A stretch of 64,000 nt of DNA, from positions 28,821,285 through 28,885,284 of the forward strand of contig CM046351.1 of assembly GCA_025403435.1 (NCBI GenBank). The letters run 5' to 3'. This DNA is from Artocarpus heterophyllus. Taxonomy: Eukaryota; Streptophyta; Magnoliopsida; Rosales; Moraceae. The notes under the pieces were generated by a model. It made no database searches and was not told the origin of the DNA. It saw nothing but the letters and a program-made list of their open reading frames with translations. This document shows, piece after piece, positions 36,684 to 46,632 of the stretch (the first letter of the stretch is position 1; each line of letters opens with the position of its first letter). A program made the translations under genes and the position numbers.

Positions 36684-38770
36684 TGGCATCATCACATAGA
36701 GGGAGAGCCAACATTTCACATTTGGTGATCAACGAAGAAGAACAATTTAATGAGCCACTGGAAAAAATTGGAGTTAACTTACTATCTCAAGTTGATAGCT
36801 CCTCTGAAGTCACTCGTAAGGGCAAAAGGAAAGTTCAACGAACTTCACCAGTTTGGAGTTACTTTGATCTTATAACACGTACAAACGAGAATGGTGTAAC
36901 AGAAGAGTGCGCAATTTACAAAGTATGCAAACAAGACTACACAGGTAAATCCTCTTCTGGCACTGATCACTTAGAGAGGCATCGCAAAAAATGCGAAGCT
37001 AAGCATGGTGTAGGTGGTGTTGATTGTCGTCAACAAACATTTCAATTTAGCCCTGATGGTTGTGTTACCAATTGGTCATATGACCAACAAAGAGCTAGAG
37101 AATGTCATGCTAGATATTTGGTTAGTGCTCAACAACTAATTAGTCTTACTGATGATCCAGCCTTTGAGGAGTACATTCAAAATGCTTATAATCCATAATA
37201 TAGGCATGTTTCAAGAACTATCACAAGAGCTTACATCATGAAAGTTTTTCATTCAATGAGGGAAAAGTTAGTAACTAAATTTAGTTCATTCACTGCATCA
37301 GTTGCATGCACATCTGATTTGTGAGAAGGTCGTACCAAAACTAGTTATATCTGTGTAACTGCACATTTTGTAGATAAAGATTAGTCTTTTCAAAAAAGGT
37401 TAATTGCTTTTTGACTAATGCCGATGCCAAGGCCATTCATGATGTCATCATGGAAGTTTTTGATTTTTATGGCATTAAAGAAAAAGTTTTGAGCATCACA
37501 TTTGATAATACATCTGCTAATACTGCTGCTATTAACCTTTTCAAAACAACATTAAGACCACAACATGGCAAAAAACTTTTTCACCAAAGATGTGCTTGTC
37601 ATATTATTAACTTGTGTATTTAAGATGGCATGAAATTTTTTCAAGGTTATTTGAAAAATATTCGAACGGCCTTGGGTTACATAGCAAGTTATAGTTCTCA
37701 AATTGAAGAGTTTGCTAAACTTTGCAAGAGAGCAAGCATGAAACCCAAAAAACTGCCAACTGACATAGGACACCAGTGGAATTCAACATATTTGATGCTG
37801 AATGCATGCCTACCATACAAAGAGGTCATAACCGCGTATTACAACTTGAAGAATCCAACTAAGCCACTTCAAGAATTTGATTGGCAAATTGCGTCATGCT
37901 TCTACAATTTCTTCAAGGTTTTTTATGAAGCCACTCTCCAACTCTCATGTGTGTACTATCCCACCTCTCCTTATGCATTACATAAATTGTACGACATTGC
38001 TGCAACCTTCGATATGCATAGAGATTTTGACATGCTTAGGGAATCTGTTGAGTTCATTTAACAAAAATTCAAAAAATATTAGGAGTGTGTTCCACCTTTG
38101 TATTGCATAGCCACTGTATTAGATCCAAGAGTTAAATTAACTGGTGTTAAATATTTGCTTAAGGGTATAGGGGAAAAATTAAAGACGCATTCTGACATCA
38201 TAACCATTCAAAATGTGTAAGCAAAAGTTAACAACAAATTTACTATATATAATGAAAAATATGGAGGAGGTCAAACAATATCCCCTGCACCTTTAGCAAA
38301 TCCTACATCTGTACCACATGGTTCTCCATAGGCAAGTATGATTAGCTACATCGGATTTAGTTTTGATACATCATCCACATCTTCAACACGCAGTGAATCG
38401 AAAAACTATGTAGAAACAAATTTTGCGGCATTCATTTTCAATGAGTAAGGTGGTGGTCATGATTTCAATAAGTTTAATCTTTTATCATTTTAGAGATCAT
38501 AGTCAAGAACTTTTCGTATGCTCTCTAAAATGGCTTGTGATATACTAACCATATCAGTGTCTACAGTTGCAAGTGAACAAGTATTTATTTGCAGTAGTAG
38601 AGCACTTGATGAACGGCGTGCACATATGAGTGACGATATTCTGGAAGCAGTAATGTGCGTAAAGATTGGGAGGATGCTCGTAGAAGAAGCCAAGAAGTTC
38701 AAGATGATTGGGTTGATGACTTTGAAAATTTAGATATTTCTGATACTCCCACTGGGAGTAATATGTTGTA
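36684..38770 (+). pseudogene. hAT transposase (BED finger to dimerisation domain), inactivated
   Basis: From the ATG at 36684 the frame (start MASSHRGRANISHL) runs open to 37198 and includes a BED-type DNA-binding finger: VWSYFDLIT.., KVCKQDYTGKSSSGTDHLER, HRKKC. The first zinc Cys is replaced by Tyr (IYKVC). After the stop at 37196 the family continues in broken frames: ..FSSFTASVACTSDL, TFDNTSANTAAI, QRCACHIINLC (catalytic RNase-H-like region), then 37630-38061 with KLPTDIGHQWNSTYLML. At 38518-38733 lies the hAT-C dimerisation block LSKMACDILTISVSTVASE.. DERRAHMSDDILEAVMCVK. More than six stops or shifts exclude activity. Confidence 0.9.
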
Positions 38771-39247
38771 ATTAATTATGAACAATATTTTTTATATATT
38801 TTTTTGTTTTTCGTAATTTTGTAAATATCTTATGTATAATTATTTCGATTGTACTCTTTTTTTCTTACCAAGGTTTTGTCCCACTGGGTTTTCCTTGGAA
38901 AGGTTTTCAATGAGGCAATCGTATATAAAGTATCTTTTTTTATATTTCCCTTAATTATTCAAACTTTTATATTTGTTAACTTGTTTAAAAATTAAAAAAT
39001 TAAAAATTACATGCTTAGATGGGCTAGCTCATTTAAACCCATGATAGGCCAAAATGGACTAGCCCATTTAAGGCCCACGGCATGGCCCGACACGGCCCAC
39101 AGCACGACCCATATAAAATTGGCCCGCAAGCTGGGTCAGGCCAAGGTATTTTTAATATGGGCCGGCCTGGCCTAGCCCACAAAATTCATGGGTCGGGCCG
39201 GCCTGTTCTTGCATCACTACTTATACCCTTAGTGAGATCGAATATTA

Positions 39248-39422
39248 GGGGGTGTTTGGCAGTGGTGGGAACCACTCAGTTCCCACCATAATTTCAGTTA
39301 TGAACAGTATAAAGCTCTCACATGCTACAGTAACAATAAAAAAATATGCTACAGTGTAAAACTCTCACATGCTACAGTAAAAGTGGTTCCCATCACTAGT
39401 TCCCACCACCTTTCCAAACACC
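39248..39422. mobile_element. Well-preserved MITE, type copy of the TGTAGCATGTGAGAGC family
   Basis: 175 bp with inverted ends GGGGGTGTTTGGCAGTGGTGGG and ..CCCACCACCTTTCCAAACACC. ATATTA flanks both sides (39242-39247 and 39423-39428), a likely target duplication (or TTA within it). The inside mirrors AAAGCTCTCACATGCTACAGTAAC and ATGCTACAGTGTAAAACTCTCAC. Confidence 0.8.
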
Positions 39423-39456
39423 ATATTAATCTTTGAATTGTTCTCTATAGGTAGAG

Positions 39457-39790
39457 AATAAATTTACACTCCATCATTGACCTCCCCTATTTTTAATATA
39501 GTAGTCTGAATCCAAAGACCCATTTTTACATCCTACATTATTTTATTAATTACTAGTAGAGGAGCTCGCGCTCTGCGCGTGTTACAAAAAAAACTTGAAA
39601 ATTAAAAAAAAAATTGGAAGAGAGGTGGAAAATAAATTTACACTCCATCATAGACCTCCCTTATTTTTAATATAGTAGTCTAAATCCAAAGACTCATTTT
39701 TTACATCCTCTATTATTTTATTAATTACTAGTGGAGAAGCACACGTTTGGCACATGTTACAAAAAAAAACTTGAAAATTTAAAAAAATAT
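39457..39790. repeat. Tandem duplication, period ~174 bp
   Basis: AATAAATTTACACTCCATCAT starts at 39457 and again at 39631. The copies continue through CCTCCC..TATTTTTAATATAGTAGTCT, TTATTAATTACTAGT and GTTACAAAAAAAACTTGAAAAT. Each copy contains one Helitron-type 3' terminus. Confidence 0.85.
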
Positions 39791-40023
39791 TTTTGAAAGA
39801 AAAATAAAAAAGCTTCAGAACAACAAACATGGTTTTTCGAGAAAAAAGAAAAAAACATTTTTGAAAAAAAAGTTTCAAAAGGTAAAAAAAAAAAACATTT
39901 CGATTCAAAAATTAAACAAAAACATTTTGCAAAAAAAAAGGGACAAAATGTTTTAAATTTTAAGTGTCTTGGAAGCAACGTGCGAAACTTATTCTAGCTT
40001 TATAGATGTTATAGATTATAGAT
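39553..40023 (-). mobile_element. Probable nonautonomous Helitron
   Basis: On the minus strand the 5' side reads TCTATAATCTATAACATC, then TATAAAGCTAGAATAAG. The 3' side has the hairpin CGCGC-AGA-GCGCG, followed 10 bases later by CTAG and then T. A TC..CTRR span with a GC hairpin about 10 nt from the end and insertion between A and T is the Helitron signature. A diverged second 3' end (CTAG at 39728-39731) lies upstream, so the true 3' end could be either. No Rep/helicase coding. Confidence 0.62.
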
Positions 40024-40462
40024 TCTTGTGTTGGTCAAATACATCCCTTATATTTTATAAACTGGAACTCATAAATCATAACGGCAATTTGTACACCTCA
40101 ATAGCACAACAGGTTAGCTTCTATTTTTTTTTAAAGTATAATAGGTGAAAATCAACCATGAAAAATAAAGAAAGAATGTAACTAATAAAGAGATATAAAC
40201 AATTAAACTAGACACATATGGGTCAATTCTAGATTCGATAAATCAAAACTTGCAAATAAAATCATGCATCTGTGTTAGAGGATTCTGAAAGGACCATGTG
40301 TAATATTAAAATCATAAAATGTGTCTCTTACCACACCTTAGAAGTTGAAATTGTTTTCTTTTATTTATTTATTTATTTTTGGTTTGGCTTAAGATTATAA
40401 CGTAAATAATCAGTTGATTTTAAAGCATAATTATAAATAAAAGAATACCATCGAATTATTTA
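40024..40462. other. Intergenic, nothing recognised
   Basis: AT-rich DNA without coding signal. Confidence 0.6.
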
Positions 40463-40581
40463 GGGTGCGTTTGTTTCGTGGTTCGAATAACGGTTTAAAT
40501 CATTTTGTTACAGTATTTTCTCTCACAAAAATTTAAATCTTCATTTCAATATTCTATTCAAATACTCGAATCGAACGGATC
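40463..40581. mobile_element. Tourist-like MITE, copy 2
   Basis: Same family as 2928-3047: GGGTGCGTTTGTTTCGTGG .. ATACTCGAATCGAACGGATC. TTA flanks both sides (40460-40462 and 40582-40584), the target duplication of PIF/Harbinger elements. Confidence 0.8.
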
Positions 40582-42112
40582 TTAATGATTTATTGTGGAT
40601 ATGTGACAAATGTAATTGATTATTACATTGGTTGCAGATAAGTCATCATAAATTATAGAAATAAATGTATTAACTTGTTTTATTTGTCACGCTTAGATTA
40701 AATGGCCATATTATATGCTCTAGATTCATGGTCCATTTTATGGATTAAATAAACTACACATGTGACCATTAAATCAATGCAAAGGCCCAAAGTTTCGAAA
40801 TTGTGAAATAAATTGTAATTGCATAAATATCTCTCTCTCCATAAGCCATATTCCTTGTGCAAAAAAACAAAAGCAGGGAATATTGATAGTACATGTTCAT
40901 TAGCTTAAGTTGTTATTATTCTTGGTTAAATGCGTTATCACTAACATCAAATCTAGAAGCATCTTTTGTTTTATTTAGACATAAGTATAGATTATATTAA
41001 ATAAATACAGCATTGGTCATTTTATTCTTAAAAAATGTAGCATTTATTGAATGTGGTAGGCTTTTAGGTTATGAGCTACTTAAATACAATTAATGAATTA
41101 CTAAATTGGAATATTTAATGGAAAAAGAGTAACAAAATCAATCTATCGAGGAATTAGATTTGAATACGAAAACCCCTTCTTCACATCTCTCTTTTTGTGT
41201 TTTTTATTTTTATTTTTTAACCATTCATAGACACAGTAAATATGTAAAATTTGTTAATTGTGCTAGCTAGACAAAATTAGAAAATTTTGTTTGATAGGTC
41301 TAAGAAAATGCTCTAACATTAAAAATTAACTAAGAAAAATAAAAGAAGAGAATAAGTAGATTTGATGTGATGTGACAATATGTTTACCTTCATGAACTAG
41401 AAAAAGAAAAAAAAAATTGATAAGGAGCGTTATAACATCAAGAAATCATGTAATTTGCCTCAGACTATCAAAACAATAGATTATTTAATTTCTTAATTGA
41501 AATAAACAAAGCAAAACTATAATCCGGATAACTATATAAAATATTAACTTTCCTTAAATAAAAATACCAGGCATTGAGTTTTGTTAATTGACATATTTTT
41601 TTCTAGTTTTAATGACCATCTAGTAAATTACGTAGTAGGAATTTTTTTACCATATTAAAAGATTCTCCAATAAATAAAAACAAATAAAAATAAATAAATA
41701 AATTAGGATGGCAGAAACAAAAAAATTTGTTATTTTTTAGCTCACACATTTTTTTCCCCTAGAAATGCTTGGATACTATCAAGACGGGGAAAGTTTTGTT
41801 ACGATGCATTGTGTTTTGAAGAATTAGTAAATTTATAAAATCTAGCTTTCTGTTTTATCGAATTAGTAAATTCGTAAAATCGAAAATTACAATATATAAT
41901 TAGATTTTAAAAGCCAAGAAATAATAAAAGTGCCTTTCCAACTTTTTTCTCCAAGACTACTTAATTTTTTTTTTTTAAGAATTTTCCCCTCAGATGTAGT
42001 TATGACTTCAATACAAAACATGTGTTTTAGGTGTAAAGTTTTCACATGTTATAGTTATTAGGTACAATTTAGTCAATCTTAAATTGTCTACAGGCCCAAA
42101 ATAAAGACCCAT
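40582..42112. other. Intergenic, nothing recognised
   Basis: AT-rich with several poly-A/T and TAAATAAA tracts. A weak MITE-like piece (TGTGTTTTAGGTGTAAAGTTTTCACATG) lies near 42021-42050. No gene supported. Confidence 0.55.
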
Positions 42113-42710
42113 TGTTATGAATAAAGCAAAACAACTCGGTTATTCGATGTAAGAAGTGCAAACCGAATTAAGGATTTAATTGGATCGATCGGGTCAACCT
42201 TGAAAGTAAAATATGTATTCAGATTATATTCTACTGTTGTGTCCAAGTCTATTCCCTAAGTAATAGTTCGATGGAATCGATTAGCACGAACTGACGATTA
42301 TTAGCACGTTCCACCATGAATTGAAACATACGGAGACCATAATCCTTGCAACCTATCACGGATCGACACGTGTTCTATTATTGCAGTTATCTCCAGCGCC
42401 ATTACTCTACTCTACCATGACGATTAGAAGCCAAGACTCTCCTTTTTCCCTATATAAGGAGATATCGTCTTCATTGTAGAGGAAAAAAAAAAGAAGACAA
42501 GATATAGAAACTCTACCAAATTTATTCCTCGTTTTACACCCTTGTAATTTGTATTTCAAATTCATATCATAATGAATAATAGTGAACGTAGCTCTTTTAA
42601 CATAATGAACCACTATAAATCTACATATGTGGTATCTTTTATTTCTTTTGCATTATCTTTATTGCTTGTGATTTAGATTTGCCAGTTCATTCTTTGCATT
42701 AAATCTGACA
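42113..42710 (+). mobile_element. Copia-type solo LTR or LTR remnant
   Basis: Begins TGTTATGAATAAAG and may end AATCTGACA. Between them lie a TATA box CCCTATATAAGGAG (42451) and AATAGTGAACGTAGCTC.., then AATGAACCACTATAAATC, echoing the R-U5 wording CGTAGG..GAACCAC common in plant Ty1/copia LTRs. The flanking five bases do not match, so the borders are approximate or decayed. No internal domains are present. Confidence 0.55.
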
Positions 42711-43520
42711 AGTTTGTTTTGATGCTTAATAGATCCAAATAACGGTGATTTGATGGTCTAAATTCATTAATAAGAGCATAATAATCTAAATAAACACTTT
42801 TTACAATAGTGTAAAACAAAAATAAAACTATAATGTAAAACTCTTAAATGCTATTCAATTCGGATTTTATGCTTCCATAAGCTAATTTAAATTACAGTTT
42901 AAATCATTAATTCGTTTGGTGTGCGTGTTCGGAAAAATGTGATTTAGAACTTTGTATTTGAACTGTGAGTTTTAAACTATGTAATTTAAGTAAAGGTTTT
43001 GAGATGACGTTTAAAATGTAAAGGCAAAAAAGAGAATACACCATCACATTGAATTTAAAATGAGAACTAATATTTAGAAAACTATAATTCATGGGTGAAA
43101 ATGAGAATAAGAATAATTTTTACAGTAGAAAATAGTTTAAAATGTTTAAATTTAAGAGATGTAAAGTTTAAATTTTAGGTATTTTGACCGCTTTAAAGCC
43201 TCATTCTCACTTAATTTTTTTTTCACCAAATATAAATTTAAATCGTATTTATGGTTGAAACTATTTTTAAACCCATGCACCACTGAACACCATATAAAAG
43301 CTTCGTATAAGAAACATGCCGAAAAAACAAAGTTTAATTATTACAATAAAAATAAAAATTTATTATAATATAAAATTTTTATATATTATTAATTTTAAAT
43401 TTAAATTAATTTTACAAACACACCTAAAAACTTCAAAACCACAAAATTCTAATAACCAAACTAAACGGGACCATAGGCATCATTGCTATATTTCTAGGCA
43501 CTGACGCAACACCAAAAAAA
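42711..43520. other. Intergenic with MITE fragments
   Basis: Weak copies of the TGTAAAACTCTTAAATGCTA family at about 42800-42905 and 43320-43440. Poly-A tract at 43515. No gene supported. Confidence 0.5.
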
Positions 43521-44850
43521 AAAAAAAAGAAAGACGTGAACAAGAAGGATCGGACAATGTATCCCATCGCATAAATTGTTATCGTTCTCGAAAGCGCGTC
43601 CACCTCCACGCATGTCCCAGTCTGTAGCGAATCACAAAATCATATCAGATCCCAAACTGACATTTCTCTTGGCCCCACCCCGTTGATCCTCACTTATTCC
43701 GTACGCCCCATGTTCGCCACGTCATCTCTCAGATCATCTGAAATCGCACCCAGTCACTCACTCTTTCTTCAAACAAAAAATTTATTTATCTATTTTAGAC
43801 ACTTTCTGCTTTTTTTTTTTAGTCAACCGGGGCGGCTCATACCTTCTTTCTCTCTCCAAGCTCTTCACTTTTTTTTTTTTTGTTTTTTTGATATAAAAAA
43901 ATGTCATTTATTTTTAATAAAATTAAACGTTACTTAAACCTTTAATTTATAATAAAATAGAGGAATTTATAATTAAAGTGGAAGGAACCTATGGTATTTT
44001 TTTCTCTTTGATAAAAATTTATTTAAATAAAATTTTGGTGTCGTTTATATATATGTTTTGAAGTGTGATTTGACTCTATAATTAACTGGAATAGAGTCGA
44101 GTTGTTCAAGTCCGTCCTGTACGCTGAAGACAGAAGTCCGGACCTCCCTGATTGGCGGACGCCAGAATCCCTTCAATCCGACTTAATATGTTTCGTGCAC
44201 GCGGACAATCACCGGCTCAACCGGTCGCTTCTCTCTGCTTTTACTCACCTTACCCGTAACCTTTCACGTCTTCCCACCTTCCAAGCCGGTTGCCAAGCAC
44301 TTCCCTTGCGTCAGATCTCCTTTGTCTGCTAGTTAGCTGACGTGTCAGTAAATTACTGGAAAAGAGCAGGATAGTTTCGTCTTTTCGGTAATTAGTAAAG
44401 GCAAAGAATTTATTAATCGGACATGACACGTAACGGAGTTGGATTACAGTGGATAAGTTCTGAGTTTAGCAAATATCGAGGTGCCACCTCATCCAGTTGC
44501 AGGTATTCTCCCGTGTTCCTCTCCGTGCTAGATCCTCGTCTCCCCACCCTCAAAATTTAACCTTCATGTGGGACGAATTTAGGATGAATTTCTATGGAAT
44601 TTGACTCGAAGAGAGTGGTTAAATTATTACAAAAAGGAGTTCCGTTCGTCTATTTGCTGTCGCTTATGCTTGCGTAGCGTCCACCAATGAGACACCGCCA
44701 CAACAGTCGAAGAATAGTGTACCAACATTTGAAATCACAAACATATCCCTATGTTCTTTCTAGAATCACGCTTATGTCCAAAATGTATGACGTGGCGAAA
44801 CGTGATTGGGAGTAATATTAAAGAAGGAAAGTGAAGGAGAAGAATATTCA
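43521..44850 (+). promoter_or_regulatory. Upstream region of the CCCH gene with ACGT-core (G-box/ABRE-like) motifs
   Basis: Less AT-rich than its neighbours. ACGT motifs: GCCACGTCATC at 43716-43726, TGACGTGTCA at 44338-44347, GACACGTA at 44425-44432 and TGACGTGGC at 44788-44796. Such sites bind bZIP factors in ABA and stress responses, which fits the stress role known for the downstream gene family. Functional use is inference; the short open frames here have no family resemblance. Confidence 0.5.
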
Positions 44851-45263
44851 AAACCCCTCACAGTCAGTGCGGTTGCCTTTTCTCTTTTATTTATTTATTA
44901 TTTATTTTTCATTATTATTCATTTTTTTTCGTTTTTTGCTTTTATTGGATAGGCGATTTTATCAAAACCCAGAAGAGAAAAATTGATTTTTTTAAATTGA
45001 TTTTTTAATAATTATTATTTTTAGTTCAATGGGAAAGCAAGAGAACATAGGAATTGGGGATGGAAGGAGGAGAAGAAGAGCAGCAACAACAACAACAACC
45101 CAACAAGCTTACTTTTTCTTTTTCTCGTTAAGTCCTCTCTAAGGAAAATATTTTCTCGGGAACCAAACACTCCCCTTAAAAACCTCGAAGAGGAGCTCTA
45201 GATCTGCGCCACTGTCACAGTGCGTGAATGGTGCTTGCCTCGCTTTCTTAGCTCCGAGCTTTG

Positions 45264-46503
45264 GTAAGATTCGCCTTTGATCAAAGGACTTAGCTTATAG
45301 ATCGCTTTTAAACTTTGCTTCTTCTCTCTCTTTCTCTCTTCCGAATACTCTCTCTCTACTGAAATTCCTTGATCACAGGGGGAAGATTTCTCTCTCGTAA
45401 TTTTTTGCTAAAAATAGGTACTGGTTTAGCCGTCGGATTATGCTAATTTCTGGTTTTTGTATTCTTGTTTCGATACATTTGTAGAAACTCTTTTGTTGGC
45501 TTTTTTAATTAAATTTTTGTTTGAAGCTATTATTTTTTTGATTTAAATTTACTTTCTTTTTTCTTTTCTTATTTTCATCAAAAAATATCGGTGAAATGGA
45601 TTAAATATTTTGTTTTGTTCTCGGCGTATTTTTTTTTGTTTTGTTTGGTAACGAGTCAACTTTTTTTTTCTTTTTTTTCCCCCACGTTTCAACTTTGGGT
45701 TTGTGCTTGCAAATTGTGTTTGGTTTTTGTTAATCTTTGATTGTTTTCTAAAATATAAGACGTTAATTAAAAGGAAAATAAATTGATAAAGACTTGGTTC
45801 TTCTTGGTTTGTTAAGATGAGGAAATTTTCATGAATTTTTTTTTTGTGGCTATGGAGGTTTATGACTTTATGTTATACTTAATTCTTTTTCTTTTTATTG
45901 TCCTAGATTTTCTGTCCAGGCAAACTATTATTAGTTCCTTAATTCCTTGTCTTCGATGTACCTTCATGGATTTTATTGATTTTAAATTGATGTAATGTCT
46001 CCGAAACCAGTTTCTGATGTCGTTTGTTTCACATAAACCATATAACATAATAATCTTTGTTCTTATGATCTTTTTTACCCAAAAGAATTTTTGTTGAAAA
46101 CCGAGCTTGTTTGGTTCGAGTATTTGAATGAAGATTTAAATTTTTGTAAGAGAAAATACTGTAGCAAAATTAAAATGATTCAAACTATGATTCGAGTATC
46201 GAAACAAACAAACAGGCCACAACTTGAATCGCCTTATACAATTGCTCTATTTTTTTTCTTTCTGAGGGAATACTTTTATTATTATTATTTATTTTTGTTT
46301 GTTGTACTAGCGTTCAAGTGGGTAATAGTGTTGTTTTACATTTTGAGTTGGCTTCTTGTGAATCAATATTTGGAATCATTGGTTTGTATTGTAATCTTTG
46401 GAAAATGGGTTTTTCTTTTTCTTATTTTCTAGGCATATATTTGCTTTTGCGTTAGATGGGAGGTAGTTCAATAATTTTTTCCCTTTTGTTTTCTAAATTT
46501 CAG
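45264..46503 (+). other. 5'-UTR intron of the CCCH gene
   Basis: A donor TTG|GTAAGAT at 45264 follows a plausible leader (about 44880-45263). The acceptor is TTTCTAAATTTCAG|CTGGC at 46503. The 1240-bp intron is T-rich and contains a Tourist-like MITE (46101-46218). A long intron directly before the start codon exon is common in this family. Transcript evidence is lacking, so exon 1 borders are inferred. Confidence 0.65.
46101..46218. mobile_element. Tourist-like MITE, copy 3 (inverted), in the 5'-UTR intron
   Basis: Inverted match to copies at 2928 and 40463: CTTGTTTGGTTCGAGTATTTG.. GATTTAAATTTTTGTAAGAG..TACTGTAGC.. ATCGAAACAAACAAACAGGCC. It lies wholly within the intron. Confidence 0.8.
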
Positions 46504-46524
46504 CTGGCTGTCCAGCAAACAAGC

Positions 46525-46632
46525 ATGTGCTGTGGATCAGAGTGGCTAAAACCCATACAATCTCCGGTGCCATCTCCAATTTCTTTTGAAGAAAATAGTC
46601 TCCAATTTTGCAATGAATCACTTGACGGTTGA
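46525..46632 (+). CDS. Upstream ORF overlapping the CCCH start codon
   Basis: An ATG at 46525 with A at -3 opens a 35-codon frame (start [12 protein letters not shown]) that ends TGA at 46630-46632, overlapping the main ORF by 20 bases in another frame. Related proteins often begin MC.GS before the MNHLT segment, so this may be a former N-terminal leader separated by a frameshift, or a real uORF that limits translation. Confidence 0.5.
   Translation: MCCGSEWLKPIQSPVPSPISFEENSLQFCNESLDG

Larger units (their letters stand above)
35055..39219 (+). mobile_element. hAT-superfamily DNA transposon, full-length but decayed
   Basis: Terminal inverted repeats TAGAGATGCAATAATGGGCC (left) and, read inward from the right, TAGTGATGCAAGAACAGGCC flank 4165 bp. 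Subterminal regions at both ends are packed with GGCCCA/TGGGCC motifs. The inside encodes a hAT transposase with BED finger, central RNase-H-like parts and a C-terminal dimerisation domain, all broken. Ends, 8-bp duplication and transposase type agree, so the classification is secure; the Ac/Tam3-like subgroup is inference. Confidence 0.93.

Noticed and set aside
42113..42710. Endogenous pararetrovirus promoter
   Set aside because: TATA plus leader could fit, but the GAACCAC-type R-U5 wording and TG..CA-like limits fit a copia LTR better and no viral coding domain is present.
44102..44332. Small ORF upstream of the CCCH gene
   Set aside because: No family resemblance and lies in the promoter interval; probably chance in GC-richer DNA.
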